Source: Ascidia mentula
Taxonomy: Eukaryota > Chordata > Ascidiacea > Phlebobranchia > Ascidiidae
NCBI GenBank assembly: GCA_947561715.1
Contig: OX387199.1
Location: forward strand, 18,295,001 to 18,359,000
Direction of reading: 5' to 3'
Length of the DNA: 64,000 nt
The notes below the pieces were generated by a model that was not told the origin of the DNA, did not search any database, and saw only the letters and a program-made list of their open reading frames with translations. Each line of letters starts with the position of its first letter. Positions within the stretch are counted from its first letter, which is position 1. The translations under genes were made by a program, and so were the position numbers. This document shows positions 48,001 through 59,600 of this stretch, in pieces.

Positions 48001-51000
48001 CGAACGGTGGTTTGCGCCGTGGCTGTGGAACAATTTCATTTATCGCAGAAGCAAATCTGGCAAAAGATTTTTCTACATCGTCGATAAAGTTCACTCCAAG
48101 GCGGGCAAGGTAAACCAGAGATTCCCAAACTGCGCTCTGCGACGTGTTGGGCGCGCAACAATTTGAATAGGTTGGCGAGAAAATGATCCGTGTTTGTGAG
48201 CTGCAGACGGGGTGCACACTCTGCTTTGATCTCTTAATAATGCAGCACTACCCGCCCCACCAATTTTTACTTTGTGGTACCTTCCAGGCAACGTAGATCC
48301 GTTGGATACCAAACTAGGTACCAAACAACTGAGACGAACCACCGTGGTTACGACTTGTTTGTCTTGTGCAAACATAGCAAAATTGATTGATGCGTTGTAA
48401 GAGCGGTAAATCTTGGCACGCAAAAGTTTGGAAAACCACTACTGTACATCCCAGGCCAAATACTCTCCAATGTTGCGCGTACATGAAAGCCATTTGGCGC
48501 AACCTTGCGATAAAATAAAATACTACAACCTTTGACATTCATGATTCGACATTTAGCCCAGAGTGTGGAAAACACATGGCGCACATGACAAATAAGGTTT
48601 CCATCGATTTCAAATGACGTTTGCTAACCTTATTGTTGATGAACGTAGATTGTGAAAGAGAGGCGGGAACTACTTGCTTCCCTCGGATCGGATGCTACAG
48701 ACACAACTGAGGTTGATGACAAGGCGACCGGCACCTCTTACGTCTTCCGCAAGATCAAAGGAAAAAACGTCGACTTCCTTGACGTCTTACTACAAACAAA
48801 AGTAAAAGGAGTTTATCGAAATGATCAAGTAGTTCCATATAGAATAGTTTGTTTTGGCGACAGCGAAAGCTTTTCTTTGGGCACAATTTTTTCAAGCCTG
48901 GGCAATCGATTCGATAAGCTTGGTGACTTCACTGGTGGTTGCGCAATTTGTTGCTCATGTTCGCAATAAGAAAAAGATTAAGTAAGGATTAAATTATTTG
49001 ATTTATTATCGTTGCAGGACAGCGACGGAGTCGGATTGTCAGATGATGAAATCGCTGATGAGGTTGCAACGTTTTTTTCTGCTGGCCAAGAAACTGTGGG
49101 CAATGGTAGGTTTGTGGAAAGTTAGTTTTGTATCTCGCAGCATTGGGGTTTTATTAAAAATGTTTTTGCTAACAAGTTTTCAATACTGTAGCAGATTTAT
49201 GCCTTGTTATTACAAACAATTAGATTTGTAAACAAATCTCCTAGTTGTTGTAAAATGTTTTTAAACCACTTATACACAAAATATTTTGACTGGTAAAACT
49301 ATGCGTTGCCTCACATACGTGAATCACTTACGTCTGTGCACTACCTCCGGTATGCGTACGGTAGAGCATTAGCCTGAAATGACTTGTATCAGTACAAGTA
49401 CTGGGACACACGCGTATTCACGAGAGAACGACCGCGGTTACATATGGGGCAAAAACAAGCAATCACATTCCGATGCAATTAACGTTGGAATGTGCCACAG
49501 GGTGCGAAATTGTAAATGCAGGGTTTGAAAAAGGTAACACTTCACCCATCACAAATAACAAAAGTTGAAAATTCAATCAAACCCAGTGCAGAAGTCCACT
49601 TGCAATACTACTTAAATCCACGCATTTATTTCATAATATTAGCTGGAGAAGATTTAATAAGTCAAAGTTATACTCGTGTATGCAGGGCTAGCTTGGACTT
49701 TATACTACCTGTCGGAAAACTTGGATTGTCAACAAAAGTGTCGTGACGAAATAAACGAAGTTCTCGGAAATAGAACTGAGGTGGAAATGTGAGTTTCAAC
49801 ACGAACTCGCTGCTTGCAAAAGCACCGGCACAATTTACCAGGCTGTATATATGCGTCACATGTAATGACAACACCAAAACATTGCACATGTTATTGTTTT
49901 AATTTTAAAGATCTCATATGTTTTCCATAACGAAGCTGCCACAAACGCATTAAAATTTTCTTTGTGATCTAATACGACGATTTTGTCGTTTAGATCGGAT
50001 ATGAACAAGCTGCGGTACTTGACCCAATGTATCAAAGAGGGGCTTCGTCTTAAACCTGCCATACATATGATAGGAAGATGTTTGGACGAAGACACGACTA
50101 TTTCCCACCAGTACAACGACCACAAGGAGGTTACGTTAAAGAAAGGTCAAATTGTGATGGTCAACTTTTTCCTCATTCATCGTCACCCAGATCTATGGCA
50201 AAACCCTATGGTATGTTAAAGTATAATAATGTACAGAGTGGTTAATAAAGAGTGGTGAGAAAAGTACGTTGATTGTGAGGTTTAGCGCTCAAAATACTGT
50301 AGCAATTCAGCGCCCAGTAAAAACAAATGTCAAAATTTACCTTTGTAAACAAATCACCCTTCTAATTGTTGTAAAATGTGAGAATGCACTGTTGTCATCG
50401 GAAGTTACATCTTGCGAGGGTAAAAAAACTTTAAAAAAAAATCCCAGCCACAATTTTTCCAACCATTTGTTGTCGCACAATCTAAAACCGTTGTTATGTC
50501 TGGAATTTTGATCTTGCGAGATAAAAACAACTTGCAGCAAAAAAAAACAAATTTGTGCAAAAAAATCATCTTCAGCATCCAGCTCTGCATGATCTTGATT
50601 CAAATATGTTTCGTCGATGGTGGCTGAAATATATTTGTTTCAACAGAATTCATAACTTTTCTCAGGTGTTTGATCCTGACCGGTTTGATCCAGAAAAATC
50701 CGCAACGAGAAAATCATACGCGTATCTTCCTTTTTCGGCGGGACCCCGGTTTGTAAAAAAATTGTTAAAATCTCTCCAGTTGTGTCCTAAAAAATACATA
50801 ATGTATTCTTTTCGGATTTAGAAAGACAAATTATTGAGAAATACGGAAACGTCAACTGTTTCTTCGAAACATATCATTTCTAATTGTTTTTAGTATGTGA
50901 CACTATTAAATAGAATAACGCTCGAAACAATATTACTGTCACAGAAATTGCATCGGTCAGCATTTTGCCATGCATCAAATGAGGGTCATCATATCCCAGT

Positions 51001-51116
51001 TGCTGAGGAGATTCGAAATATATAGGGATTCGGATACGGAGCCACCAAAACCGGTTCCAGGCGTCTCACTACATTCTGCCAATGGAGTTCGGGTCAAGAT
51101 TCGAAAAATTACATAA
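45029..51116 (+). CDS. cytochrome P450, CYP4-clan, copy 1
   Basis: Eleven exons give 542 aa: 45029-45244, 45681-45828, 46222-46354, 47338-47493, 47950-48109, 48649-48801, 49018-49105, 49686-49788, 49994-50210, 50666-50748 and 50945-51116. An N-terminal membrane anchor ([20 protein letters not shown]) places it in the ER membrane. The C-helix region [19 protein letters not shown] is typical of CYP4, especially CYP4F-like enzymes, which hydroxylate fatty acids and eicosanoids. The I-helix is [12 protein letters not shown] with Thr348, the K-helix is E401-G-L-R404, followed by [10 protein letters not shown]. The heme motif PFSAGPRNCIG carries Cys488 and is split across exons 10 and 11. Odd: Ala344 replaces the Glu that binds heme covalently in most CYP4s. 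Substrate cannot be told. The start is the ATG before MKLEYGDAK, conserved in copy 2. Confidence 0.92.
46400..46450 (+). repeat. short dispersed repeat (gcgcctgactcgataacc), copy 1
   Basis: In intron 3 of P450 copy 1. It shares about 50 bp with 52668-52720 (gcgcctgactcgataacc...ttatnggtn...atgccatt). Family unknown. Confidence 0.6.
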
Positions 51117-52371
51117 AGACGGTCTAGTTGTCCAATGGGATGTTACAAACTTACACTTTTTCTTTGCAATCGAGTTTTTATTTCCATTTCTTCCCCTTCA
51201 CTCAGTTATTGCGCTTCAAGTGACGTGTGTTATATAAGCAAACTATGTTGTCCGGAATACCGAGTGTTGGAAGTTCAAATCCCGTCGAAAGCGTGAATTT
51301 TTGTGCAACTCACTAACTGGTCAATAATGTTGAAATGGTAAATAATTGGAAATCAATACTGTGCCATTTTTACTTTATTAAAGCCATGCGTTTAGAATAT
51401 TTCCAGTACATAATTATATCAAAAAATCTTATTGGTTTCTTGCAATAAGTGTTTCTTGCCTCGACCGACATTTCAAGATGAATTTCCTATCGCTTGGCAT
51501 TGCATGTGTTCTTCTCTCACGTTTTCAGCACCAATTTCCTTTCGTCGCTGACAATAATTTAGAAAACGAACAATTCTTGTGGAAATCTCTGTACAAGAAA
51601 ATTATTGTCAATACAAATGAACATATCAGTTACTATAACAACACGTAACACAGTGGTCTGAGAACAGGACTTTATAGCTCAGCATGGAAACATGTTTAAA
51701 ACACTTGATGTCTGGTGCATGTATGGCTGTCTTCTCCTCTAGCGACAAAACAGGTTATTATTGCGTCACAAAGATTTTTGGAAACTAACCGCTCAATATG
51801 AAAATTTCTCAATCCGTCCCTTTGTGGTGCAAAAAGTTAGGCGATCAGCAAAACATTGTTGAGGGAAGGAGAGACACCAGTTATATTCCCAACGCTTTTC
51901 TGCAAAGTTGTGCTAATGTTGCCGCCTGGTAAATCTCCTCGTTAAACAGACTGCACAAACATTATCCGACCAACATTCAATACTTATCGTAAAAAGAGCT
52001 CAGACACAGAGCAAACAAAAGTTGCACAGTGAACTCCAGGCGACTTGATATTTTTCAGAACTACATCAGACTTCTGGGAAACGGCAAAGTTTGAACTCGA
52101 TTAATTTCAACGACTTAAGTCGCAGCGGAAAACAAAAACTTAACAAACAAAACAAATGAAATTCTCCAGATGCACGTTCTTGAACTTCTATAGCATTTTG
52201 AAGTAATTTTACTTCAAATAACCACAAGTGTTGTGTAGTGTTTTGTGTATGATATTAGAAGCAAAACATAGTTCACGAAGTAATTTAATAAAGTTTTAAA
52301 ACACTGTTTTCAGCGTTTGCGACGTGTGTTTTATTTAAATGCTTAATATTGTGTTTTGCCGAGTCACTATG

Positions 52372-52503
52372 TGGTTTTCCACCGCAACTGTGAGCCTGTG
52401 ATCAAATAGTGCGAAGAGGCAGCGAACGGTGAAAAAATTGACATATGCCCTACATACATGAACATGATGGAATACATGATGTCACAGAAAGTTAGATCTG
52501 TGT
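52372..52503 (+). pseudogene. relic of P450 exon 4
   Basis: Strong similarity to 47350-47500: ttttccaccgcaactgtgag, gcgaagaggcagcgaacggt and catgaacatgatgga are shared. It has an in-frame TAG (ATC AAA TAG TGC), an internal deletion of about 25 bp and an altered donor region. The similarity runs into the following intron, so it is a genomic rather than retroposed copy, the remains of a third P450 gene or of a partial duplication. No other exon of it was seen. Confidence 0.85.
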
Positions 52504-52667
52504 ACGTCAAACTTACATCTGACACAAAATGTCCAAATAATGTGTTAAGTAATAATACCAGTGCGCCAATCTTCATCGCAAGTAATAACAGTGCATGCAA
52601 GCAGCAGTGCACCTGGCTGAGATTCCACGACAGACGGTGATTCTCCGTGAGTAAATCACCTTTACAT

Positions 52668-52720
52668 GGGCGCCTGACTCGATAACCTTTATGGTTTTAT
52701 CGGTGCCCATGCCATTTCAT
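52668..52720 (+). repeat. short dispersed repeat (gcgcctgactcgataacc), copy 2
   Basis: Second occurrence of the 46400-46450 repeat, about 165 bp after the P450 exon relic. The spacing differs from copy 1, so it probably inserted independently. Confidence 0.6.
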
Positions 52721-52819
52721 TTCTCTGTATATTCTTACGCGTAGTTGCTTTTTTTTTGCAAAATAGACATGATTTGATTTGATTTGACTCGCTGAAAACA
52801 GGATCCTTCTGGAAAATGC

Positions 52820-52843
52820 ATTTCACCGAGGAGGCGTCATCAG
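52820..52843 (-). repeat. hammerhead-like core motif
   Basis: The minus strand reads CUGAUGA, a GCC/GGU hairpin, then GAAAU. The layout is the same as at 17555-17579. Confidence 0.35.
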
Positions 52844-53624
52844 TTCCTTTGATGTACAATTAACAATGTAACACATTGATAACCAGGTTTAAAGTTGTGA
52901 TTTAGATCCACACTGAAGCTGAAGCACTCCAAAACGCAAAGAGGTCTTTGTTATGTTGACAAACATTCCGCGCGTTGAACTTGCGTGAATTTATCAGAAC
53001 TCGTCCCGAGAGCAAACATGGTTTAAAGAGCACATACAAATTTCCTACCTATAAAACGTGATGTAACCGACTTTGTACAGCGACTTGCAAGCGCGCATGT
53101 AAAGGCACCTTAGTAAATTGCTACTATAATGTGGACCTTCGTGCTCCGCGCTTTTGAAACCTTCAGCTAATTGTGAAACTTGAATTTGCAATAAAACGTC
53201 AGTTTAATTTTGTTGCTGCTTGGAAGGGTTTGATCAATTCCCAAATATAGGAACGATTAACCTGTCATGCCTAAGATTTTTGTAAATATAAAGTGTATGG
53301 GTCTGTGCAAAGAATTGCAATATTGTTCAGACCATGACTTATAATTTTTTTTGCTCTGCGTCCTCATTTTGGAAGGAAAATTTAGTGTGAACCTATGTTG
53401 TATACCTTATTGTCCTTGCCCATGTGAAGGATAATTTTAGATCAACTCTCCTTGTTGCATAAAAGTAAATTTTATTGTTATTGTTAACCCATGTTCCATC
53501 TGTATTCCGGCGAGACTTAAACTTACCTTATTTGTGGTCCTATATTTTTTTTACTTTTGGCAATAAACCACTGTACTTTTAAGTGTATCAAATAAATAAC
53601 TACGGTGAATTGCAAGCATTCAAT

Positions 53625-56600
53625 ATGAAACTTGAATCTGAAGACGCGAAGCAGGAAATGTTTGAAGTCCAGCTGGTGCTAAGTTATCTTTTAGCTTACG
53701 CACTGCCTGCTTTGATGGTGGCAACGGTTGCAGTGAAGTGGGTAAAACCGTTTGCTGAGAAGCAGTTGGAACAAAGGAATACTGCAAGAATTATTGGTGA
53801 GAGCAAAGATCAACATTGGCTGTTTGGTCATGTGTTCAAGGTTGGTAACATTATAATTTTGTGTTTCAAAATTTTGGTCTCGAAACAACGCTTTTCTTCT
53901 AGACTTGGGTTATCAACATCAAAGGCCGGGGGCCGGGGGCCGGGGGCCGGGGGCCGGGGGCCGGGGGCCGGGGCGGGTTTGACCCGCGGGTCGCAGTTTG
54001 ATGGCTCCTGGCTACACTTATTCGACTAATCTTTGGAAGCCCATATGAGCCTATGTAGGTCAATTCACACACGAACAAAGTAGGAACGGCACAACACACT
54101 TTGACACAAACAGTGCTTCTACTACAACATTAATTCGTAATTATCCACTAAACTTTGCTATAGGAGCTCAGTGGTTTCACGGGATATATTGTGGCCAAGG
54201 TACACTGGGGCACAAGCGCACAACTTGTCAGGCAATCTTCACACATAAGTGGGTTATCTCTACCACTATAATCAGACAACGCGGTTACACTATTGTTACT
54301 GCGTTGTATATAAAGGGCTTAACATCAGATGGAAACAAGTATAGGTTTCAAGACAGTGCGGTACATCGTTATGTTCGCGCACACAAGTTCATGTGCTACG
54401 CCGAACACCTACTTTTCATCCTTTTTTCTCATAAATGCGTTATTTGCTATTGCTCTAACCACACCACCTTGGCAGCAGTCTACGTGCACTGCCGGAGCAG
54501 TGTGTACTAAGGTCAGACCAACTGTGCTGGAGTTTTTGTTTGCTGAGCAAAAGCGAGCAAATCCTTAGCACAAGACAGCACTTCCCGCAATGGTGGGCAA
54601 ACGCTTTTGTCTCGCGGGCCCTAAATGACCAAGAATTTGACAGGCCTATCAACTAAACCATGAAAAATTTTCCAAAATAATACTAATTTATATCAACCCC
54701 TGGCGGGCCAAATTCAAAGACCCAGCGGGCTCAAATATAACCCGCGATCCACAGTTTGACCGTGTTTGACATATCCTTGCACAAACCAGCATGCGCGCCC
54801 CCCAAAACAAACAAAGTGTAAGTTTTACTGTAAAAGAGATTCAGATTTATTGGATCCGCGTGGTTATGTTTCTTTATATAACCCACCTTTTTAGTGAGGT
54901 TGCCTTACAAACTTCATGCAACAAATCCCCAAAAATGACAAAAAAATTTCGACCAAATGTTAGTTTGTTCGAAACCGGCGATAAAAATGCAGTTATCAGA
55001 ACAGTCATACTGCCATCCTACCCAAAAGCATCTAAAGTCTTTATCATAAACAACGTTTATCAACTCTTCCTTTTCCATTTCTTGCTGAAACGCAAAACCT
55101 AAACTTTTCGTTTTGTGTTTTTATGTATTTTTTCCTGTCTAGTATCCCGTCAGCACATACAAAGGTCTTCTAAAGTTGTTGGAGAAAACTAAAGATTTTC
55201 CGGCAATTTTTCCATACTGGATTGGACCATTCAGACTCATTTTAATCGCCCATCACCCTGACGTTGCAAAAACCTTTCTATTACGATCATGTGAGTATTT
55301 TTATTTAACTTTGCCAAACGTTCTTGATAACATACTGTTTGTCTTTGTTAACATTTCACAATATCTAAACAAAAAAATCCCAGTTGTTCATTTTGGATGT
55401 GAACTCTTCCGACTAATTGATAGATTTGAGCATTGTTTATATTAGCTTGCCAAGCGAATTTACCTTTTGATATTAAACTGGATTCGATGTGATTTCAGCA
55501 TCGAAATCTGACGGCTACACCAACTTCCTAGCACCATTCCTAAGAAGTGGTCTGGTTGTTGCTGAAGGAGATGTTTGGAAGAGACATAGACGAATCCTCA
55601 CTCCCATTTTCCACTTTAACATCCTTAAGGAGTAAGTGGTGGTGCATCCAACATTTGTTGTTCATGAAACATATAACGCCATTTTCGCTCCAACTTTTTA
55701 AACTGGACTTAGTAAGTTCACAAATCACAACGAAATAGTCACCTTATATAGTACTTAGCAGAAAAATGAAATAATTTTTTGGTATAGTACAGCTAAAGTT
55801 AACAAGCTAATGGCTTTGCATTGAAAATTCAACAGTTCCCTCATCGGGCAAAATTTCAAGCATTTAGCCTTAAAATTCCACATAATACATTACCACCCAA
55901 ACTATATGAAGTTCCATTTTTCTACAAACACTTCTGATCTGACTTTTAGGCAAATCACCTTCTAAGTACCCCAGAACAAAATATTTAGATTTCAATAAAT
56001 TCAAAAAACAAATGCATGATCGAATTTGTATGAAACTAAAAGATCTAAATCTATTCAGTCCAACGCAGTAATATGACATGCAATGGCATGATTGGCAAGA
56101 CCGCCTCACGGCGCAGGTTCTTGCTTGGCGATCACTGCTAAAATATAGCGACCTGCGCAGAGGGGCGATCTTGCCAATAATGCCATTGCATGTAATATTA
56201 CTGCGTTATCGGATACGGTGGTAGAGATCCCCTACGTATATGTGAAGGTTGCCTGGCAAGTTGTGCGCTTGCGCACCAGTGTACCTTGGCCAAAATATAC
56301 CCCGTGAAACCACTGATCTCCTGTAGCTCAGTTGGTAGAGCGTTGGGCCTGGTTAGTCCAGGGTTGTGAGTTCAAACCTCACCGGGTGCTTGATTTTTCA
56401 AATCTCGCTCTGACTTGTCAGGAAAAAGAGGCTGATCCAGCTAGGCTGCATTGCCAGGGATGCCCAGTCTAAATTTAAATATACCCTCATAACACCATTA
56501 ACAAAGCAATTTGGCAAAACACCGAACCTCTTTGTATGTGGTAAACTTGAGTTCCTAGCTCACAGAAAGATTTATCGGGATACCCAACGCCACGTTGTTT

Positions 56601-59600
56601 AAAATTGCACTTGTAAGAATGTTAAATGTTTTTTGTGTAGAGTTCATCTCTTCCAATTTTCTTAATTTTTGATTTTGTTTCAGACACTGCGAGGTTTTCA
56701 ACCGCAACTGTGAGAATGTGATCACGCTGTGTGAGCAAGCGGCAAGTACCGGAAAAGTGGCCAATATCGGCGAATTCGTGGCTGATGCGACCTACATGAA
56801 CATGATGGAATGCATGATGTCACAAAAAGTTAAATCCATGTAAGTGAAAGTTCCATCTGACTTAAAATAACCTTAGCATTGGGTTAACAATGTTAATGCA
56901 AAACTTATCTGCAATGTAGAACCACAACCAGAGAATAAACCGCAGTCCTTCACATATCAAGCTTTCAACACAAAATGGCTTGTAAATATTCAGGGTCTTT
57001 GGGACCTAGAATGCCATCTTTGAATGTTACACCTCTACTCACAGCAAACACAACGCACGCACCCATGCGCCTTTGCACATTACAACACAGTCAAGTTCCA
57101 TATAAAAAAAATTTGGGATTTTTTTATTCTGTTCTGCATTCGGTGAAATATCTTGCGACAGAAAGAGATGTCAAGATTGCATTGTTAAACTTTCGCCATT
57201 AAATTTAGTTGATTTTCTGTTCGGAAACTCTATTTTTAGAAGAAATGAACGCTGTCGACAAAGTCAAGAACAAAAGTTGTAAAGCCGACAGTTAAATATA
57301 AATTGCATTGTTTCAGGAAAGGTGAGGATTATAATCAGTTGGTAACAGAGGTGTCCGCTCTTGTGTTGAATCGTTGGTTTTCGCCTTGGTTGTGGAACAA
57401 CTTTATCTATCGCAGAACGAAATCAGGTAGAAGGTTTTTCTACATCGTCGACAAAGTCCAGTCTAAAGTTGACAAAGTAAGTTCGTCTGGAACCTGCATC
57501 GCATAAAGCTAAGCATTCAAAGCCAGGTTCATTTGATCAAGTGTTAATTTTACTACACTGGTATTCAAACCAATGACATCCTGGTCACGAATCCCTGTCC
57601 ATACTGATTGGTCGAGACTGACCGATTTTTTTATCAAAAATGTTTTTTTTACTCTGGGTAAGAACCTCGAGAAGGTTTATACCAGGTTTAAATAGTTGCA
57701 CGCACTAAAGCCAACATCACGTTAGTTTTTCCACAGAATTTCGACTAACAAAAAACAAATCACAATCCTAAAAGTTTTAAATTACGTTTATCATTGTGTT
57801 ATATAGTGTCATATGACTTGTGGTCGCAAGGATACAAATATATAAAAATTTAATAAAATTGTAGATTTTATCGTTCATCTACAAAGTTGTGAGTTAAAGT
57901 TATTAAGGTCCAGCAATAAATCAATTAAAGCGCCCTGATTTTTTTCGGCTATGAAGTGTAACGTGTGTTTTCAAGTCTTTTATACAATGTCGATGATCAC
58001 AGATAGTGAAAGAGAGGCGGGAAATTCTTGCTTCGCTCGGATCGGATGCTACGGACACAACTGAGGTTGATGACCAGGCGACCGGCACCTCCTACATCTT
58101 CCGCAAGATGAAAGGAAAAAATGTCGATTTCCTTGACGTGTTGCTTCAATCAAAAGTATGAAGTAATGTTTAAATTCACCAAACTTTTTTTTAACGAAGT
58201 TTAGCAATACATGCGAGGTATGAACATCGTGTTGTTCGTCACATGATGAAGTGTACGTGAGCGTTCGAAGTAAAATTTAAAATCTAGTTTAAAATCTTTA
58301 ATCCGATCCACGAATAATTTCGTCAAACAAAATGATCTTGATTTTTTAATTATTGCTCCAACTTATCAAAAGAAAGTGGCTAATCCACTCAGAATAAAGA
58401 GGTCTGCAAACCTCATGATGGCGATACGTTAGCTGTGACCACCAAGTAAGGACCTGCGCAGTGGAGCGTTCCTGCAAATTATGCCATTTCATGAAACATT
58501 TACTTTGTCAAACGATATAGGCTTTGTGGTTTGGAATGCGCATGGAATGGAAAGTTTAAGTTCAGTAGCGAGTTATGGATGCTCGGGGATCGCGTTAAAG
58601 AGGTCGAACGGTATACTTTATAAGATTTGCGGAAACGTTCGGATCACCTTGGCCAATGTCTTCCTACTAAAATTTTTTTATAGATTTGTATGCGATGTTT
58701 CGTGACATGTCAGCCAAGCGTAACAAACGCTTTTCATCCATTGTAGGATAATGATGGAGTCGGACTGACGGATGATGAAATTATTGATGAGGTTACAACA
58801 TTTTATTCCGCTGGACAGGAAACTTCCGGCAACGGTAAGTTAATGGAAGTTTAGTTACCACAACCTTTTTGTTGAAGACGAACCACGGTTATTTCTGTAA
58901 ATTTGTTTTTTTTCTGACTGACATATCTAAAAACGTAACATATTTTGGAGACACAAAAATAGGCAAAAATTTTACAAATAAGCAAAGCATATGGCAACCA
59001 CGGATCTGTTCCTACCAATAAGTAGATTGTCAAAGGTCACATTTACATTTAGGGTTGGCTTGGACTGCATATTTTCTGTCGGAAAATTTGGAGTGTCAAC
59101 AAAAGTGTCGAGATGAGATCAACGAAGTTCTCGGCCAAAAGACAGAAGTCGAAATGTTAGTTTTAACAACAGAATGATGCAATAATCGCACCGGTGTCTT
59201 TTATTGATCGTAATTCGCGTTACATGGGAGGAAAACATACCGATTAGAGTTTTCTTTTAGATATCACATTGTGGTGGGTGGCCCATGCCTTTGCTGTGGA
59301 AATCGCGCAGTTTTATAAAAAAAAATGACATCGTTTTGATATTCCCGTTGACTCGTGTCCTGATGGTGTATAACCCTCTCGTGTAACACTGTTATTACAG
59401 TTTTACTTGTAGTTGTAATTAATACAGAGGTTCTTAAAAGTTTTTCGCGGCGTCGAGTAACAATCTAATAAAAAGTTTTGTATTGAAAAAATGGAGACAA
59501 AAAACAAGTTTGTTCAATCCTCTGCAACTGAAAATTGTAAATAGGGAAAAATTGTTGTGATATGCTTATAATTATTGCGTCACCAGTGCCGTGATTATTT

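Larger units (their letters stand above)
51117..53624. other. spacer between the P450 genes
   Basis: It contains a decayed P450 exon (52372-52503), a dispersed repeat (52668-52720) and a hammerhead-like motif (52820-52843). Otherwise I see no gene in it. Confidence 0.6.

Noticed and set aside
49018..49056. EF-hand-like [11 protein letters not shown] in P450 copy 1
   Set aside because: This acidic stretch just before the I-helix is the usual D-x-D-G-x-x-L-S-D-E-(E/D)-I region of CYP4 enzymes, not a calcium site.
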